DNA of 64,000 nucleotides from Mesorhizobium sangaii (GCF_014207355.1 NZ_JACHEF010000002.1:310001-374000), one strand, 5' to 3'; positions 1-10,417 are shown, numbered from the stretch's first letter. The notes: generated by a model from the letters alone, not told the origin. A program made the numbers and translations.

Positions 1-24
1 GCAGTGGTTTCAACGCGGCCATGG

Positions 25-1017
25 CTACCTCTCCCTGCGGCTGATCAGGACGCGGGCCGCCAGCACGATGATCAGGATGGCGCCATTGGCGGCCACCTGC
101 CAGTCGGGCGGAATGTGCATGAAGGTGAGCAGCGGCGAGGCGGCCAGCGCCAGCGTAAGCGCGCCGATCACCGCGCCGATCGGCGACACCCGGCCACCGA
201 CGAATTCGCCGCCGCCGAGGATGACGCCGGCAATCGCCAGCAGCGTGTAGCCATTGCCGATATTGGCATCGGCCGAGGTGGTGATGCCTATCAGCGCCAT
301 GCCGGACAGCACGCCGAACAGGCCGGCCAGCGCAAACAGCACGATCTTGGTCTTGAGCAGCGACCAGCCGGCACGGCCGAGCGCGGCCGGATTGCCGCCG
401 GAACCGCGCAGGATCACGCCGTAGGAGGTGCGCATCAGCCCGAAATGGACAATGAGGCCGATCAGCAGCGCGGCGATGATCGGGAACGGCACGAGAGGCG
501 GCTTGAACGCCATGAACGCCAGCAGCCAGTCCGGCGCCTTGCCGCCGGGTTTGGGCAGGACGAGAATGGCCAGCCCCTGCCAGACGAAGCTCATGCCGAG
601 TGTCACCACGATCGAGGGCAGGTTGCGCAGATGGATCAGCGCGCCGAGCAAGGCATAGACACCGATCGAGCCGAGCAGGATCAAGACACCGATCAGCGGC
701 GCGTCCTTCAGCCAGGTCGCGGTCACGCAGCCGACAAAGCCGACGAAGGTTCCGATCGACAGGTCGAGCTCGTTGCCGGCGATGACGAACATCTGCGCGA
801 TCGTCGCCAGGGCGATCGGGATCGCCAGGTTCAGCATCAGGCTGAAGCCGAAATAGCTGATGGCGCGCGGATTGAGCCAGGCGATGGCGAGAAGAACCAG
901 CGCCAGCGACAGCGCCGGCAACAACCCACGCAGCAGGCGGGCGCGTGCCAGCGCGCCACGCTCGGCGGAACTCTTGGTGGTGGCTTCTAGGCTGGCGGCC
1001 GTCATCTCACGCCGCAT
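25..1017 (-). CDS. Sugar ABC transporter permease (RbsC/BPD_transp_2 type)
   Basis: Inner-membrane permease of a carbohydrate ABC importer, about 330 aa, close to the usual RbsC length. The protein is almost wholly hydrophobic, with about 8-10 membrane segments, and has the family-typical stretch [16 protein letters not shown] near residue 85 and [20 protein letters not shown] near the C-terminus. It follows the ATPase gene on the same strand: the ATPase stop (1007-1009) lies inside the first codons here, so the two are translationally coupled. I took the ATG at 1017; an ATG at 1005, just after the ATPase stop, is also possible. Substrate is unknown. It completes a three-gene importer with the ATPase and binding protein. 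Confidence 0.9.
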   Translation of the reverse strand: MRREMTAASLEATTKSSAERGALARARLLRGLLPALSLALVLLAIAWLNPRAISYFGFSLMLNLAIPIALATIAQMFVIAGNELDLSIGTFVGFVGCVTATWLKDAPLIGVLILLGSIGVYALLGALIHLRNLPSIVVTLGMSFVWQGLAILVLPKPGGKAPDWLLAFMAFKPPLVPFPIIAALLIGLIVHFGLMRTSYGVILRGSGGNPAALGRAGWSLLKTKIVLFALAGLFGVLSGMALIGITTSADANIGNGYTLLAIAGVILGGGEFVGGRVSPIGAVIGALTLALAASPLLTFMHIPPDWQVAANGAILIIVLAARVLISRRER

Positions 1018-2476
1018 CGCCAAACGAGGACTGGATGATCTTCTCTTCGGTCAATTCATCGCGGCCCAGATTGGCGACGATGCGGCCGTTCTTGAAGACA
1101 TAGATGTGGTCGCAATTGTCGAGCTCTTCGGTTTCCGTGGTGTACCAGAGGAAGGTGCGGCCTCGGCGGGCCTCTTCCTGTACGAGGTCATAGACCTCCA
1201 GTTTGGTGCCGATATCGACGCCCCGCATCGGATCGTCCATCAGCACGATCTGCGCGTCCGAGCCAAGCGCCCGGGCAAACAGCGCCTTCTGCTGGTTGCC
1301 GCCCGACAGCGAGAAGATGTTGTTGTTCATGTCCGGCGTGCGGATGCCGATCTTCTTTTGCCAGATTGCAGCAAGCTCGGCCTCGCGCTGCGGCGAGATC
1401 AACAGGCCGTTGCGCAAACGCGCCAGCGAACGGATACCGATATTCTGCGCAATCGACCATTGCGGGAAGATGCCATCCGACTGCCGGTCGCCGGCCACCA
1501 GCGCCACCGGCGCGGTGACCTCAATGCCGGCCTTGGCGCGCGATGCAGCAGCGAAGATCGCCAGCAACAGGTCGGTCTGGCCGTGGCCAGCCAGACCGGC
1601 AAGGCCGATGATCTCGCCGGCACGGGCGACAAGGTCGGTGCCGTCCTTCTGCACGGCGGGTCGCGCCCGCACCCGCAGCGGGCTAGCCCCCGGTTTGGCG
1701 GCGGCGACCTGCGCCGCGATCTTCTGGCGCGCTTCCGCCCCGCCCATCGCCGTCACCAGCCGGTCGCGGTCGAAGGCACCCGCTGCGTCGGCGACAACCA
1801 CCTTGCCGTCGCGCATCACCACGATGCGGTCGGCATTCCGCAGCACTTCGCCCAGCACATGCGAGATCAGGATGCAGCTTTTGCCGCCGGCGACGAAGCG
1901 GCGCACGAAGGCCAGCAACTGTCCGGCGGTGTGCGCGTCGAGCGACGATGTCGGCTCGTCAAGGATGACGAGGTCGAGCCGGTCCTGCGTGACCGTGAAG
2001 GCGCGCGCCACCTCCACCATCTGGCGCCGGCCGATCGACAGGTCGCCGACGATGTCAGACGCCGAGATGCTATGACCGGGAAATATCTCGTCGAGCTTGG
2101 CGGCGATCAGATCCGCTGCCTTGCGCCGCCAGCCGAAGCCGCGCAGCGACGCATGGTTGATGCGCGTGTTTTCGGCGACGCTGAGATTGGGACACAACGA
2201 CAGTTCCTGGAAGACGCAGCGTATGCCCAGCTGCTGCGCCCGCGACACCGAGTAATTGTCCTCGATGCCGCCATGCACGCCAATCTGGCCGCTGTCGGGC
2301 ACCAGCGTGCCCGCCACCATGTGCATCAGCGTCGACTTGCCGGCGCCATTGTGGCCGACGAGCCCGACGCATTCGCCGGGGCCAACGTGGAAATCCACGC
2401 CGCCCAGCGCGCGAACGGCGCCGAAATGTTTTTCGGCGCCGTTCAGTCTGATGATGTCAGCGTTCCCTGCAACCAT
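1007..2476 (-). CDS. Sugar ABC transporter ATP-binding protein (RbsA-like, two ABC domains)
   Basis: Cytoplasmic ATPase of the importer, 489 aa. Two tandem ABC domains are visible. The first has Walker [10 protein letters not shown] (residues 41-49), signature LSIGRRQ and Walker [13 protein letters not shown]. The second has the degenerate P-loop region ([11 protein letters not shown]) usual for RbsA-type C-terminal domains, with signature [15 protein letters not shown]. The reading frame stays open upstream to 2905, but that part lies inside the binding-protein gene in another frame and looks non-coding, so the ATG at 2476, about 50 bp after the binding-protein stop, is the likely start. Its 3' end overlaps the permease start. 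Confidence 0.92.
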   Translation of the reverse strand: MVAGNADIIRLNGAEKHFGAVRALGGVDFHVGPGECVGLVGHNGAGKSTLMHMVAGTLVPDSGQIGVHGGIEDNYSVSRAQQLGIRCVFQELSLCPNLSVAENTRINHASLRGFGWRRKAADLIAAKLDEIFPGHSISASDIVGDLSIGRRQMVEVARAFTVTQDRLDLVILDEPTSSLDAHTAGQLLAFVRRFVAGGKSCILISHVLGEVLRNADRIVVMRDGKVVVADAAGAFDRDRLVTAMGGAEARQKIAAQVAAAKPGASPLRVRARPAVQKDGTDLVARAGEIIGLAGLAGHGQTDLLLAIFAAASRAKAGIEVTAPVALVAGDRQSDGIFPQWSIAQNIGIRSLARLRNGLLISPQREAELAAIWQKKIGIRTPDMNNNIFSLSGGNQQKALFARALGSDAQIVLMDDPMRGVDIGTKLEVYDLVQEEARRGRTFLWYTTETEELDNCDHIYVFKNGRIVANLGRDELTEEKIIQSSFGDAA

Positions 2477-2525
2477 GCTCAACGATATCCGCTCGACGAT
2501 ACGGACGGCAACGCTTCTCCGACAC

Positions 2526-3539
2526 TCACTTGATATTGGCTTTGATGGCCGCGATCGCATCCTCTTGCGTGTACTCGTGGCTGGCGACGCCACCCTTGAC
2601 GATCTTCGGCAGCTCGGCCTCGAAATCGTCCTGGGTGAAGGCCAGATACGGCACCAAGAGATCGTGCGGGATGTCGGTGCGGCCGTCGAGCACCTGTTGC
2701 GCCACCCAGAAGGCGAGCGACGACACGCCCGGCGCGATCGACGCCGACCAGGTCTTGTAGCCGTCCTTGTCCTTCTGTTCCTTCCACCACTGCAACTCAT
2801 CCTGGCGATTGCCCATGATGATGGTCGGGCGCGGCTTGCCGGCGGCGGCGAAGGCCTGCGCCGCGCCATAGCCGTCACCGCCCTGGTCGACGATGCCGAC
2901 GACATCGGGCAGCGACGGCAGGATGGTCGCGACCGCCTTCTGCGCCGTGGTCTGGTCCCAGTCGCCGGTCACCGAACCGACGATCTTGAACTCGGGATGG
3001 GCAGCGACACCTTCAAGTATCCCGGCATGGATGGCGTCATCGATCGAGGTGCCGGCAAGGCCGCGGATTTCCAGCAGATTGCCGCCCTTGGGCTGGAACT
3101 TGGCCATCTGCTCGACTTCCTGCTTGCCCATGTCCTTGAAGTCGACGACGACTCGATAGGCGCAAGGTTCGGTGACGGTGCCGTCGAAGGAGACGACGGT
3201 GATGCCGGCGTCACACGCCTGCTTGATGGCGCCGTTGAGCGCGTCCGGCGAAGCGGCGTTGATGACGATCGCGTCATAGCCCTGCAGGATCAGGTTCTGC
3301 ACCTGGGCCGCCTGCGTCGGCACTTCCTTGTCGGCGGTGGTGAAGATATCGGCCGCGCCGACGACCTTGTCGGCGACCGCCTTCTTGGTGACGATGCCAT
3401 AGCTGTCGAGCATCGCCTGCCGCCACGAATTGCCGGCATAGTTGTTGGAGAAGGCGATCTTCTTGCCACTGGTGTCGGCAAGTGCGGTGCCCGAGGCGAG
3501 CATCGCCGCCAGAGCGCCCAAGACAAACAGTTTCTTCAT
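2526..3539 (-). CDS. Sugar ABC transporter periplasmic substrate-binding protein
   Basis: Periplasmic receptor of the importer, 337 aa. The N-terminus [17 protein letters not shown] followed by ALAD is a classic Sec signal peptide with a cleavage site near residue 21. The rest matches the RbsB/Peripla_BP_4 fold: [15 protein letters not shown] at the mature start, [20 protein letters not shown] and the ...[20 protein letters not shown] region. The start at 3539 is fixed by the signal peptide and by a GGGAGG ribosome site 8 bases upstream. It is the first gene of the importer after the SMP-30 gene and is followed by the ATPase and permease. Ligand unknown; a sugar or sugar acid is inferred from family and neighbour. 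Confidence 0.92.
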   Translation of the reverse strand: MKKLFVLGALAAMLASGTALADTSGKKIAFSNNYAGNSWRQAMLDSYGIVTKKAVADKVVGAADIFTTADKEVPTQAAQVQNLILQGYDAIVINAASPDALNGAIKQACDAGITVVSFDGTVTEPCAYRVVVDFKDMGKQEVEQMAKFQPKGGNLLEIRGLAGTSIDDAIHAGILEGVAAHPEFKIVGSVTGDWDQTTAQKAVATILPSLPDVVGIVDQGGDGYGAAQAFAAAGKPRPTIIMGNRQDELQWWKEQKDKDGYKTWSASIAPGVSSLAFWVAQQVLDGRTDIPHDLLVPYLAFTQDDFEAELPKIVKGGVASHEYTQEDAIAAIKANIK

Positions 3540-3633
3540 GTCGTAATCCTCCCAGATGTCTACTGCTGCAGTTCCTGCCGGTTTTGACCCCGGCCTCGCT
3601 CCCAATCTGATTTGAGCACGGACGGTCCCGAAC

Positions 3634-4524
3634 TCAAAACAGTCTCAATCCCGGCACGCGCACACGGAGCCGGTACAGCGACGTCGATGCGGCGATGTAG
3701 AGGCTCCTCAGATCGTCGTCGCCGAAGGTAAAATTCGCGCAGTCTTCCGGCGTGCGGATGACCCCCAGAATGGCACCCGACGCGTCGAAGACATGGATGC
3801 CGCCGGGGCCGGTGCAGTAGACATTGCCGCGGCTGTCGATCTTCATGCCGTCCGGCGCTCCCGGCCCGTCGCCTTCGGTCACCGCCCACACCGCACCGCC
3901 GTTGAGGTCGCCATCCGCCTCGACGCCGAACACCCTGATATGTCCGCGTTCGGTGTCGTTGATGAACACCCGCGACTCGTCCAGCGAGAAGCAAAGTCCG
4001 TTCGGCTGCACGAAATCGTCGGCCAGCAATGTCAGCCGGGCGCCGTCGCCGTCGATGCGGTAGACGCCCTGGAAAGACAATTCCTGCGGCCGCGGCACGC
4101 CGTAGAATTCCACCCTGCCATAGCCCGGATCGGTGAAGTAGATCGAGCCGCCGGTGGCAACGACGATATCGTTGGGGCTGTTGAGCTGCTTGTCCTGGAA
4201 GTGTGTGGCAAGCACGGTCACGCTGCCATTGGGCTCGGCGCGGGTCACCCGGCTCGTCGCGTGCTCGCAGGTGACCAACCGTCCCTGGCGATCCAGCGTA
4301 TTGCCATTGGCCTTGTGGCTCGGCTCGCGAAACAGTTCGATCTCGCCTGCGGCACTGCGGCGGTACATGCGGCTTTCCGGAATGTCGGAGAAAACCAACC
4401 ACTTCTCATAGGGATGCCACACCGGCCCTTCGAGGAAACCGAAGCCGCTCGCCAGCGTTTCGATCGTCGCATCGCCGATGACGTCGTCGAAGCCGGAATG
4501 GCGAGCTCGCGCCGACACCGACAT
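3634..4524 (-). CDS. SMP-30/gluconolactonase/LRE family protein
   Basis: About 296 aa, a six-bladed beta-propeller of the SMP-30 (regucalcin-like) family, which typically hydrolyses sugar lactones using one bound divalent metal. Family features are the N-terminal LASGFGFLEGPVWHP with the metal-ligand Glu, the central NSPNDIVVATGGSIYFTDPGYG with the Asn-Asp pair, and PNGLCFSLDESRVFINDT. The ATG at 4524 directly follows an in-frame GTG that could also serve. It is cotranscribed with the sugar importer (95 bp to the binding protein), suggesting the imported compound is an aldose or is oxidised to a lactone, but the actual substrate cannot be read from sequence. Confidence 0.88.
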   Translation of the reverse strand: MSVSARARHSGFDDVIGDATIETLASGFGFLEGPVWHPYEKWLVFSDIPESRMYRRSAAGEIELFREPSHKANGNTLDRQGRLVTCEHATSRVTRAEPNGSVTVLATHFQDKQLNSPNDIVVATGGSIYFTDPGYGRVEFYGVPRPQELSFQGVYRIDGDGARLTLLADDFVQPNGLCFSLDESRVFINDTERGHIRVFGVEADGDLNGGAVWAVTEGDGPGAPDGMKIDSRGNVYCTGPGGIHVFDASGAILGVIRTPEDCANFTFGDDDLRSLYIAASTSLYRLRVRVPGLRLF

Positions 4525-4662
4525 CACAGGTGCCCGGCGGCGCGAACAGCCGTGCGAATCCGCATGGCGACGAATGGCATGAGCGCTTCCCGATACGTTT
4601 TCTTATTGGGGATCGAAGGTAGTTGCGCCACCGGCGTGGCGATACGGGTCAAAGCGCACGCC

Positions 4663-4684
4663 CGACTGTGCATTTGCACAGTCG
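4663..4684. promoter_or_regulatory. 22-bp palindrome, candidate operator
   Basis: Perfect 10-bp inverted repeat CGACTGTGCA / TGCACAGTCG separated by two bases, in the intergenic gap upstream of the lactonase-sugar importer operon and downstream of the response regulator gene. A two-base loop is too short for a normal terminator hairpin, so a dimeric protein-binding site is more likely. It lies about 140 bp upstream of the lactonase start. The binding protein is unknown; the adjacent LuxR-type regulator is one candidate. Confidence 0.55.
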
Positions 4685-4688
4685 CGCT

Positions 4689-4733
4689 CGAGCAATTCCA
4701 GCAAAAGTGTCAAACGGTCTTCCGAACCGCTCG
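4689..4733. repeat. Short rhizobial intergenic repeat (CAATTCC/AAACGG family)
   Basis: Contains AGCAATTCCAGCAAAAGTGT followed by CAAACGGTCTTCCGAACCGC. The same word order recurs in other gaps of this window (near 30600, and in part at 34964 and 45043), so this is a dispersed intergenic repeat and not a gene-specific site. Confidence 0.55.
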
Positions 4734-4741
4734 GGCTGCAA

Positions 4742-5476
4742 TCAGTGATCGGGCGACGCCTGCGCCAGCCAGGCGTCGAGCCGGTCCTGCTCGCGGCGCA
4801 GCGCGTCGATGTTGATCAGGCCGCGCGCCATGGCCAGATAGATCGCCCGCGTCCGCGAGTTGAACACGGATGCATCGCCGGCGCCGTCCTCCGCCGGCAT
4901 GATACCGAGCTTGTCGTAGACGTGCTTGATACGGCTCTGCGCGCCGCGGATCGACAGGCCCCGGCGTGCCGCGATTGCCCGGTCCGTCAGGCCGAGCGCG
5001 ATGTCGATCAGGCTTTCATATTCGCCGTCGGTGATGCCCTCGAACTTGTCCTGGACGCGGTGCTGGATGCCGCGGATCTCGCGGTCGATGATGCAGTGGC
5101 CCTCGCGGAAAACACCGCGCAAGGCCGAGCGCATGCCTTCCTCCGTTGCCGATTTCAGCACATAGCCATAGACCGAGCCCGGCGGCACGATACGCGCCAC
5201 GCCGCGCACATAGGCCTCGTCGGCGAAATTCGACCAGAACAGGATGTGCGTGCCGGCGCGGCGGTTCCAGATCGCCCTGGCAACCTCGATCCCTGTCGCC
5301 TTCGGCATCTGCAGGTCGAGCACGACATGCGGCGGTTCGCGCTCGGCGGCCAGGTTGATGGCGTCCTCGCCGTCGCTCGCTTCGATCACCTCGACGTCGC
5401 CGGGCCACAATTGCTCGACGGTGCGCCGCGCGAAGGTGCGGTGCAGCCCGTCATTTTCGGCGATCATCACAAGCAT
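4742..5476 (-). CDS. Two-component response regulator, receiver plus LuxR-like HTH
   Basis: 244 aa. The N-terminal receiver domain has acidic residues in the AEND motif (residues 6-9), the phosphoacceptor Asp-54 in VVLDLQMPKATG and the conserved Lys in YGYVLKSA. The C-terminus carries a LuxR/NarL-type helix-turn-helix (GLTDRAIAARRGLSIRGAQS). The linker between the domains, about 40-50 residues, is longer than in typical NarL proteins. The ATG at 5476 overlaps the stop codon of the kinase gene by one base (TGATG), so the pair is translationally coupled. Targets are unknown; both flanking carbohydrate operons are candidates. Confidence 0.88.
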   Translation of the reverse strand: MLVMIAENDGLHRTFARRTVEQLWPGDVEVIEASDGEDAINLAAEREPPHVVLDLQMPKATGIEVARAIWNRRAGTHILFWSNFADEAYVRGVARIVPPGSVYGYVLKSATEEGMRSALRGVFREGHCIIDREIRGIQHRVQDKFEGITDGEYESLIDIALGLTDRAIAARRGLSIRGAQSRIKHVYDKLGIMPAEDGAGDASVFNSRTRAIYLAMARGLINIDALRREQDRLDAWLAQASPDH

Positions 5477-6762
5477 CACATGGTCTCCGACTCGGCGAGC
5501 TGGCCGGACGCCGCTGCAGCCGCCGCAACCGGCAACTCCCGCGACGGCTGGCGGTCGATCTCGACGACGACACGGGTGCCGCCGTTTTTGCGGCCAGCCT
5601 GCCCGATGCGCAGCCGCGCCCCGATCAGCGCGGCGCGCGTATGCATGTGGCCAATGCCGCCATGGGCGGCCGGATCGATGGTGCCGCAGCCCTGGCCGTC
5701 ATCGGTGACGATCACCCGCAGCACGCTTGCGGTCGACGCCAGCAGCACATCGATGCGGCGCGGCGCGGCGTGGCGAACCGCATTGTTGATGGCTTCCTGC
5801 ACGATCCGGTAGAGCGCCGTGCGGACGGGCTCCGGCAGGCTGTCGGCGCCGCCGTCGCTGGTGTCGGCGATGCGCACGGCAATCGGCGGCTTGGCTCTGG
5901 CGACGCTGCGGTTGAGATGTGCTTCGACAGCATCGCGCAAGCCGAACAGTTCAAGCACGCTCGGCCGCATGTCGTCGACGATGTGGCGCAGTTCCGTCAG
6001 GCAGCCGGCGACTTCCTGCTCGAGGTCGGCAAGCTGCGCCGCCCGCGCCACGCCCTGGCCTCGCAGGGCCGAAAGCTGGCGTGCGATGCGGGCGAGGTCG
6101 GCAAGCGTCTGGTCATGCAGGTCCATCGCCATGCGCCGGCGTTCGCGCTCCATGCCCTCGGTCAACTGCGAGGCGCCGACGCGCAGCAATTCGACGCGGT
6201 TGCGGGCCTCCGTCTCGGCAAGCATGGCGCGGCGCGCCTCCTCGGTCTGGATCAGCGCAAAGATATAAGGCGCGATCAGGTCCGCGCATTGCTGGGCGAC
6301 CGCGACATCGGCAAGCGTGTAGCATCCGACCTCGTGCCGGCTTATGTTCAGCGCCCCGATGATGCCGCCGCGCGCCCTGAGCGGCACGACGATGCGGCTG
6401 CGCAGCCTGGCGGCGAAGATCGGTCCGTCAATGGCCGTGGCGAAATGGAAGCGCTCGTCGCGCAGCGCGTCGTCGGAGAGCAGATAAGCCACCTCGCCCC
6501 ACAGCACCGAGCGAATCGGGCTGACTTCGGTCGGCAGCGGATGCTGGGCAAGCTCGCTCCAGCTGGTGTGGAAGCCGGCTTCATAACAGGCATGCCTGCG
6601 CCCATCATGCGACAGCACCGCCAGATCCATATGGTCGTGTGGAATGAGCGTGCCGATCTCGATGGCCGTGGCGCGAAACGCCGTGCCGGGATCGATATGG
6701 CCGGCAAGCGCCGCCGAAATCGCCAGCAACCGGTCGATCAGGACCAGGGACACCTCCGGCAT
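5476..6762 (-). CDS. GAF-domain sensor histidine kinase (NarL-partner HisKA_3 type)
   Basis: 428 aa with no obvious membrane segment, so probably a soluble sensor. The N-terminal half (about 10-190) resembles a GAF domain. The HisKA_3 phosphorylation box is MAMDLHDQTLADLARIARQL with the phospho-His near 215. The ATPase domain has IVQEAINNAVRHA (N box) and TDDGQGCG with GIGHMHTRAALIGARLRIG (G boxes). This kinase class partners NarL/LuxR-type regulators, as here. The start at 6762 has GGGAGG upstream. The ligand of the GAF domain is not deducible. The gene is divergent from the glucoamylase operon across a 152-bp shared region. Confidence 0.9.
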   Translation of the reverse strand: MPEVSLVLIDRLLAISAALAGHIDPGTAFRATAIEIGTLIPHDHMDLAVLSHDGRRHACYEAGFHTSWSELAQHPLPTEVSPIRSVLWGEVAYLLSDDALRDERFHFATAIDGPIFAARLRSRIVVPLRARGGIIGALNISRHEVGCYTLADVAVAQQCADLIAPYIFALIQTEEARRAMLAETEARNRVELLRVGASQLTEGMERERRRMAMDLHDQTLADLARIARQLSALRGQGVARAAQLADLEQEVAGCLTELRHIVDDMRPSVLELFGLRDAVEAHLNRSVARAKPPIAVRIADTSDGGADSLPEPVRTALYRIVQEAINNAVRHAAPRRIDVLLASTASVLRVIVTDDGQGCGTIDPAAHGGIGHMHTRAALIGARLRIGQAGRKNGGTRVVVEIDRQPSRELPVAAAAAASGQLAESETM

Positions 6763-6914
6763 GGCTTCGCGATCCTCCCGTGCCTGGAATAGTGGACGCT
6801 ACGCGGCGCCGCTGTCAACGAGGGCGCCATTGGCGGTGGCGATCAACTTGCGGTGCAATGATTGAAAAAGGTTCGCGTCCTGGTCTAGGGAAAGGGCCAG
6901 GAGATCGCAACAGA

Positions 6915-9347
6915 ATGCCAGTGACGCCAAACGTTGCTCCGGGCGCCCCGGGAATTCCGGCGCGCTGGACATCAAGCGCCAAGAGTGGCGTCGGAACGTC
7001 CCTTTCGCCAAGCGGCCGGATCTGGTTCACGATCAGCCACGGCATCCTCAACGAGATCTACTACCCGCACCTCGACAGCGCCTGCACGCGCGACCTTGGC
7101 CTGATCGTCACCGGCCCCGACGGCTATTTCTCCGAAGAAAAGCGCAATGCCGCGCACTCCATCGAACCCTTCGAGGACGGCGTGCCGGCCTACAAGCTGG
7201 TCAACACAGCTGCCGATGGCGCCTACAAGATCGAAAAGCGCATCCTTGCCGACCCGGCACGGCCCGCCTTGCTGCAGGAAATTACCTTCACAGCGCTCCA
7301 GGGTGCCGACGGCGACCATCGCGTCTACGCCTTGCTGGCGCCGCATCTCGTCAATGCCGGCATGGGCAATACCGCCTGGGTCGGTGACCACAAGGGAAAA
7401 CCTGTGCTGTTCGCCTCGGGGCGCGGCACCTACCTGGCACTGGCCTCGTCACTGCCCTGGCGAACCGGTGCGGCCGGCTATGTCGGCGTCTCCGACGGCT
7501 GGCAGCAGCTCCACAATACCGGCGAACTCGATCCAGCTTGCCTGCGGGCCGAGGACGGCAATGTCGCGCTGACCGGCGAGATCGGCTTTACCGCTTCCAA
7601 GACAACGGCCTTGCTGGCGCTGGGGTTTGGCTCGACATCCGACGAGGCGGCCGAAAATGCCTTCGCCAGCCTGAAGCAAGGCTTTGAGCCCGCCGCCAAA
7701 TCCTACGTCGAGAGATGGCGAAAGTGGCAAAAGAGCCTGCTGGCGCTGGACCGGCATGGCGAATCCGGGATCAACTTCTATCGCGTCTCGACCGCGGTGC
7801 TGGCGACCCACCGGTCGATCGCGATACCGGGTGCGGCGGTCGCCAGCCTGTCGATTCCGTGGGGCTTCGACAAGGGTGACGACGACCTCGGCGGCTACCA
7901 TCTGGTTTGGCCGCGCGATCTGGTCGAGACGGCCGGTGGTTTTCTCGCCGCCGGCGACGCCGCGTCGGCCCTGCAAATCCTCGACTACCTCAGCTCCATC
8001 CAGCAGCCGGACGGCCACTGGCCGCAGAACGCCTGGCTCGACGGGTCGGCCTATTGGCCAGGCATCCAGATGGACGAATGCGCCTTCCCGTTGCTGCTAG
8101 CCGATGCGCTGCATCGCGCAGGACACCTGCCGCGCGCCAAGCTGCTCGCCTTCCAGCCGATGATCGAGCGCGCCGCCGGCTATGTCGTGCGCAACGGGCC
8201 CGTCACCGGCGAGGACCGCTGGGAAGAGGATGCCGGCTACAGCCCGTTCACGCTTGCCGTCGAGATCGCGGCACTGCTTGCCGCGGCCGACCTGCTCGAC
8301 GCCTGCGGCAAGCAAGATGCCGCGACCTATCTGCGCGAGACGGCCGATGTCTGGAACGACCAGGTCGAGCGCTGGACCTATGTCACCGGCACGGCACCCT
8401 GCAGGCAAGCCGGCGTCGGCGGCTATTACGTGCGCATCGCGCCGCCCGACAGCGCCGAGGCCGGTTCGCCGAAGGACGGCTATGTCCCGATCAAGAACCG
8501 GCCGCCCGGCGATACCGACCAGCCGGCCGAGGCGATCGTCAGCCCGGACGCGCTGGCGCTCGTCCGCTTCGGCCTGCGGGCAGCCGACGATCAGCGTATC
8601 GTCGACACAGTCACGATCATCGATGCGCAATTGCGCTGCGACCTGCCGCAGGGGCCGCTCTGGTACCGCTACAATGGCGATGGCTATGGCGAGCATGAGG
8701 ATGGCGCGCCCTTCGACGGCACCGGCCAGGGCCGGCCTTGGCCGTTGCTCGCCGGCGAACGTGCCCATTACGAGCTTGCAGCCGGACGCAAGGACCGAGC
8801 GGTGGACCTGCTGGCGGCACTTGAAGGCTCGGCCGGGCTGGGTGGCCTGCTGCCCGAACAGGCCTGGGACGGCGCCGACATGGCCGAGCGCGAACTGCTG
8901 CACGGTCGCCCCTCGGGCAGCGCCATGCCGCTGGTCTGGGCGCATTCGGAGCATATCAAGCTGTTGCGCTCGGTGCGCGACGGCACGGTCTTCGACATGC
9001 CGCCGCAAGGCGTCAAGCGCTACATTGAGGACAAGACCGTATCGCCGTTCAGGACATGGCGCTTCAACAACAAGATCCGCACGCTGCCGGCCGGCAAGAC
9101 GCTGCGCGTCGAGCTGCTGGCCCAGGCGACTGTGCGCTGGAGCAGCGACAATTGGGCGACCGCCGTCGACACCCCGACAGTGGAGAACGCCTTCGGCATC
9201 CATCTTGTCGATCTGCCCACGGCCAGCCTCCCCTGCGGAAGCTCGCTGATCTTCACTTTTTTCTGGCCCGGAGCCGGCGATTGGGAGAATGTCGACTTCT
9301 CCGTCATATCAGGCGATCAGGATAGCCAATCGATCCTTCCTCGATAA
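6915..9347 (+). CDS. Glycoside hydrolase family 15 glucoamylase/glucodextranase-like
   Basis: About 810 aa. An N-terminal glucodextranase-N-like beta domain (roughly 1-270; SGRIWFTISHGILNEIYYPH) precedes the (alpha/alpha)6 GH15 catalytic domain with GYHLVWPRDLVETAGG near 328, DGHWPQNAWLDGSAYW, and EDRWEEDAGYSPFTLAVEIA near 433, which holds the likely catalytic Glu. A C-terminal beta domain (FRTWRFNNKIRTLPAGK onward) follows. No signal peptide is visible, so it probably acts in the cytoplasm, releasing glucose from an alpha-glucan, glucodextrin or possibly trehalose. The ATG at 6915 was chosen because it has AGGAGA upstream and residues before it look non-coding. First gene of an operon with gnd, zwf and glucokinase. 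Confidence 0.9.
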   Translation: MPVTPNVAPGAPGIPARWTSSAKSGVGTSLSPSGRIWFTISHGILNEIYYPHLDSACTRDLGLIVTGPDGYFSEEKRNAAHSIEPFEDGVPAYKLVNTAADGAYKIEKRILADPARPALLQEITFTALQGADGDHRVYALLAPHLVNAGMGNTAWVGDHKGKPVLFASGRGTYLALASSLPWRTGAAGYVGVSDGWQQLHNTGELDPACLRAEDGNVALTGEIGFTASKTTALLALGFGSTSDEAAENAFASLKQGFEPAAKSYVERWRKWQKSLLALDRHGESGINFYRVSTAVLATHRSIAIPGAAVASLSIPWGFDKGDDDLGGYHLVWPRDLVETAGGFLAAGDAASALQILDYLSSIQQPDGHWPQNAWLDGSAYWPGIQMDECAFPLLLADALHRAGHLPRAKLLAFQPMIERAAGYVVRNGPVTGEDRWEEDAGYSPFTLAVEIAALLAAADLLDACGKQDAATYLRETADVWNDQVERWTYVTGTAPCRQAGVGGYYVRIAPPDSAEAGSPKDGYVPIKNRPPGDTDQPAEAIVSPDALALVRFGLRAADDQRIVDTVTIIDAQLRCDLPQGPLWYRYNGDGYGEHEDGAPFDGTGQGRPWPLLAGERAHYELAAGRKDRAVDLLAALEGSAGLGGLLPEQAWDGADMAERELLHGRPSGSAMPLVWAHSEHIKLLRSVRDGTVFDMPPQGVKRYIEDKTVSPFRTWRFNNKIRTLPAGKTLRVELLAQATVRWSSDNWATAVDTPTVENAFGIHLVDLPTASLPCGSSLIFTFFWPGAGDWENVDFSVISGDQDSQSILPR

Positions 9348-9380
9348 ATCCAGTAATCTCCAGGAAACAGGGACGAAACC

Positions 9381-10394
9381 ATGCAGATCGGAATGATGGG
9401 ATTGGGCCGGATGGGCGCCAACATGGTCCGGCGCCTGATGCGCGACGGCCACGAATGCGTCGTCTACGACATCAACGCGGCCAGCGTCGCCGCCCTGGTG
9501 ACCGACGGCGCGTCAGGGGCGGCATCCATGGAAGAATTCGTCGGCAAGCTGACCAAGCCGCGCTGCGTCTGGCTGATGCTGCCGGCGGCGATCACCGGCA
9601 AGATCATCGATCAGGTGGCCGCCCTGATGGAACCCGGCGACATTATCATCGACGGCGGCAATTCCTACTATCACGACGCCGTCGACCAGGCCGCGAAACT
9701 GGCCGCCAAGGGCATCCATCTTGTCGATGTCGGCACCAGCGGCGGCGTCTGGGGACTTGAGCGTGGCTATTGCCTGATGATCGGCGGTCCCGACGTGGCG
9801 GTGCAGCACCTTGATTCGATCTTTGCCACGCTGGCGCCCGGTGCCGATGCCGGTTCCAATCCGCCCAAGGATGCCGGGACCGCACCCTTTGGCTATCTGC
9901 ATTGCGGACCGAGCGGTGCCGGCCACTTCGTCAAGATGGTGCACAACGGCATCGAGTATGGCGTGATGGCCGCCTATGCCGAAGGCATGAACATCCTGAA
10001 GTCGGCCAATGCCGGCAAGCGGCAACGAACGGCGGACGCCGAGACCAGCCCCCTGGAAAACCCGCAATACTACCAGTTCGATGTCGACCTGCCTCAAGTG
10101 GCCGAGGTTTGGCGGCATGGCAGCGTCATCGGCTCCTGGTTGCTCGATCTCACCGCGGGCGCGCTGAAAAGTGATCCGGACCTCGCGAATTTCGGCGGCC
10201 GCGTCTCGGATTCCGGCGAAGGCCGCTGGACGCTGAAGGCGGCGATCGACACCGGTGTGCCGGCGCCGGTTCTGTCCTCGGCGCTGTTTGACCGCTTCTC
10301 CTCGCAAGGCGAATCCGAATTCGCCGACAAGCTGCTTTCGGCAATGCGTTATGCCTTTGGCGGCCATGTCGAAAAGCCGAAGTCCGGCTCGTGA
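9381..10394 (+). CDS. gnd: 6-phosphogluconate dehydrogenase, decarboxylating (short GntZ/YqeC type)
   Basis: Converts 6-phosphogluconate to ribulose 5-phosphate with CO2 release. 337 aa is the short, usually NAD-preferring form (the NADP-dependent Gnd is about 470 aa). The N-terminal Rossmann motif is [16 protein letters not shown]; the substrate loop is [20 protein letters not shown], and the catalytic Lys lies in [13 protein letters not shown] near 184. The start is ATG with AGGAAACAGGGAC upstream, 33 bp after the glucoamylase stop. The stop TGA overlaps the zone of zwf initiation. Placement beside zwf matches its role in the oxidative pentose phosphate pathway. Confidence 0.93.
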   Translation: MQIGMMGLGRMGANMVRRLMRDGHECVVYDINAASVAALVTDGASGAASMEEFVGKLTKPRCVWLMLPAAITGKIIDQVAALMEPGDIIIDGGNSYYHDAVDQAAKLAAKGIHLVDVGTSGGVWGLERGYCLMIGGPDVAVQHLDSIFATLAPGADAGSNPPKDAGTAPFGYLHCGPSGAGHFVKMVHNGIEYGVMAAYAEGMNILKSANAGKRQRTADAETSPLENPQYYQFDVDLPQVAEVWRHGSVIGSWLLDLTAGALKSDPDLANFGGRVSDSGEGRWTLKAAIDTGVPAPVLSSALFDRFSSQGESEFADKLLSAMRYAFGGHVEKPKSGS

Positions 10395-10417
10395 CGGCGG
10401 CAAGGGGAGACACGCCG

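Noticed and set aside
860-2533. Very long open frame on the plus strand across the ABC ATPase gene
   Set aside because: It is the shadow of the ATPase and permease genes in high-GC DNA: its translation is rich in Arg, Asp and His with no domain pattern, while the minus strand shows complete ABC motifs.
4663-4684. Intrinsic terminator after the response regulator
   Set aside because: Loop would be only two bases and no T-run follows on either strand.
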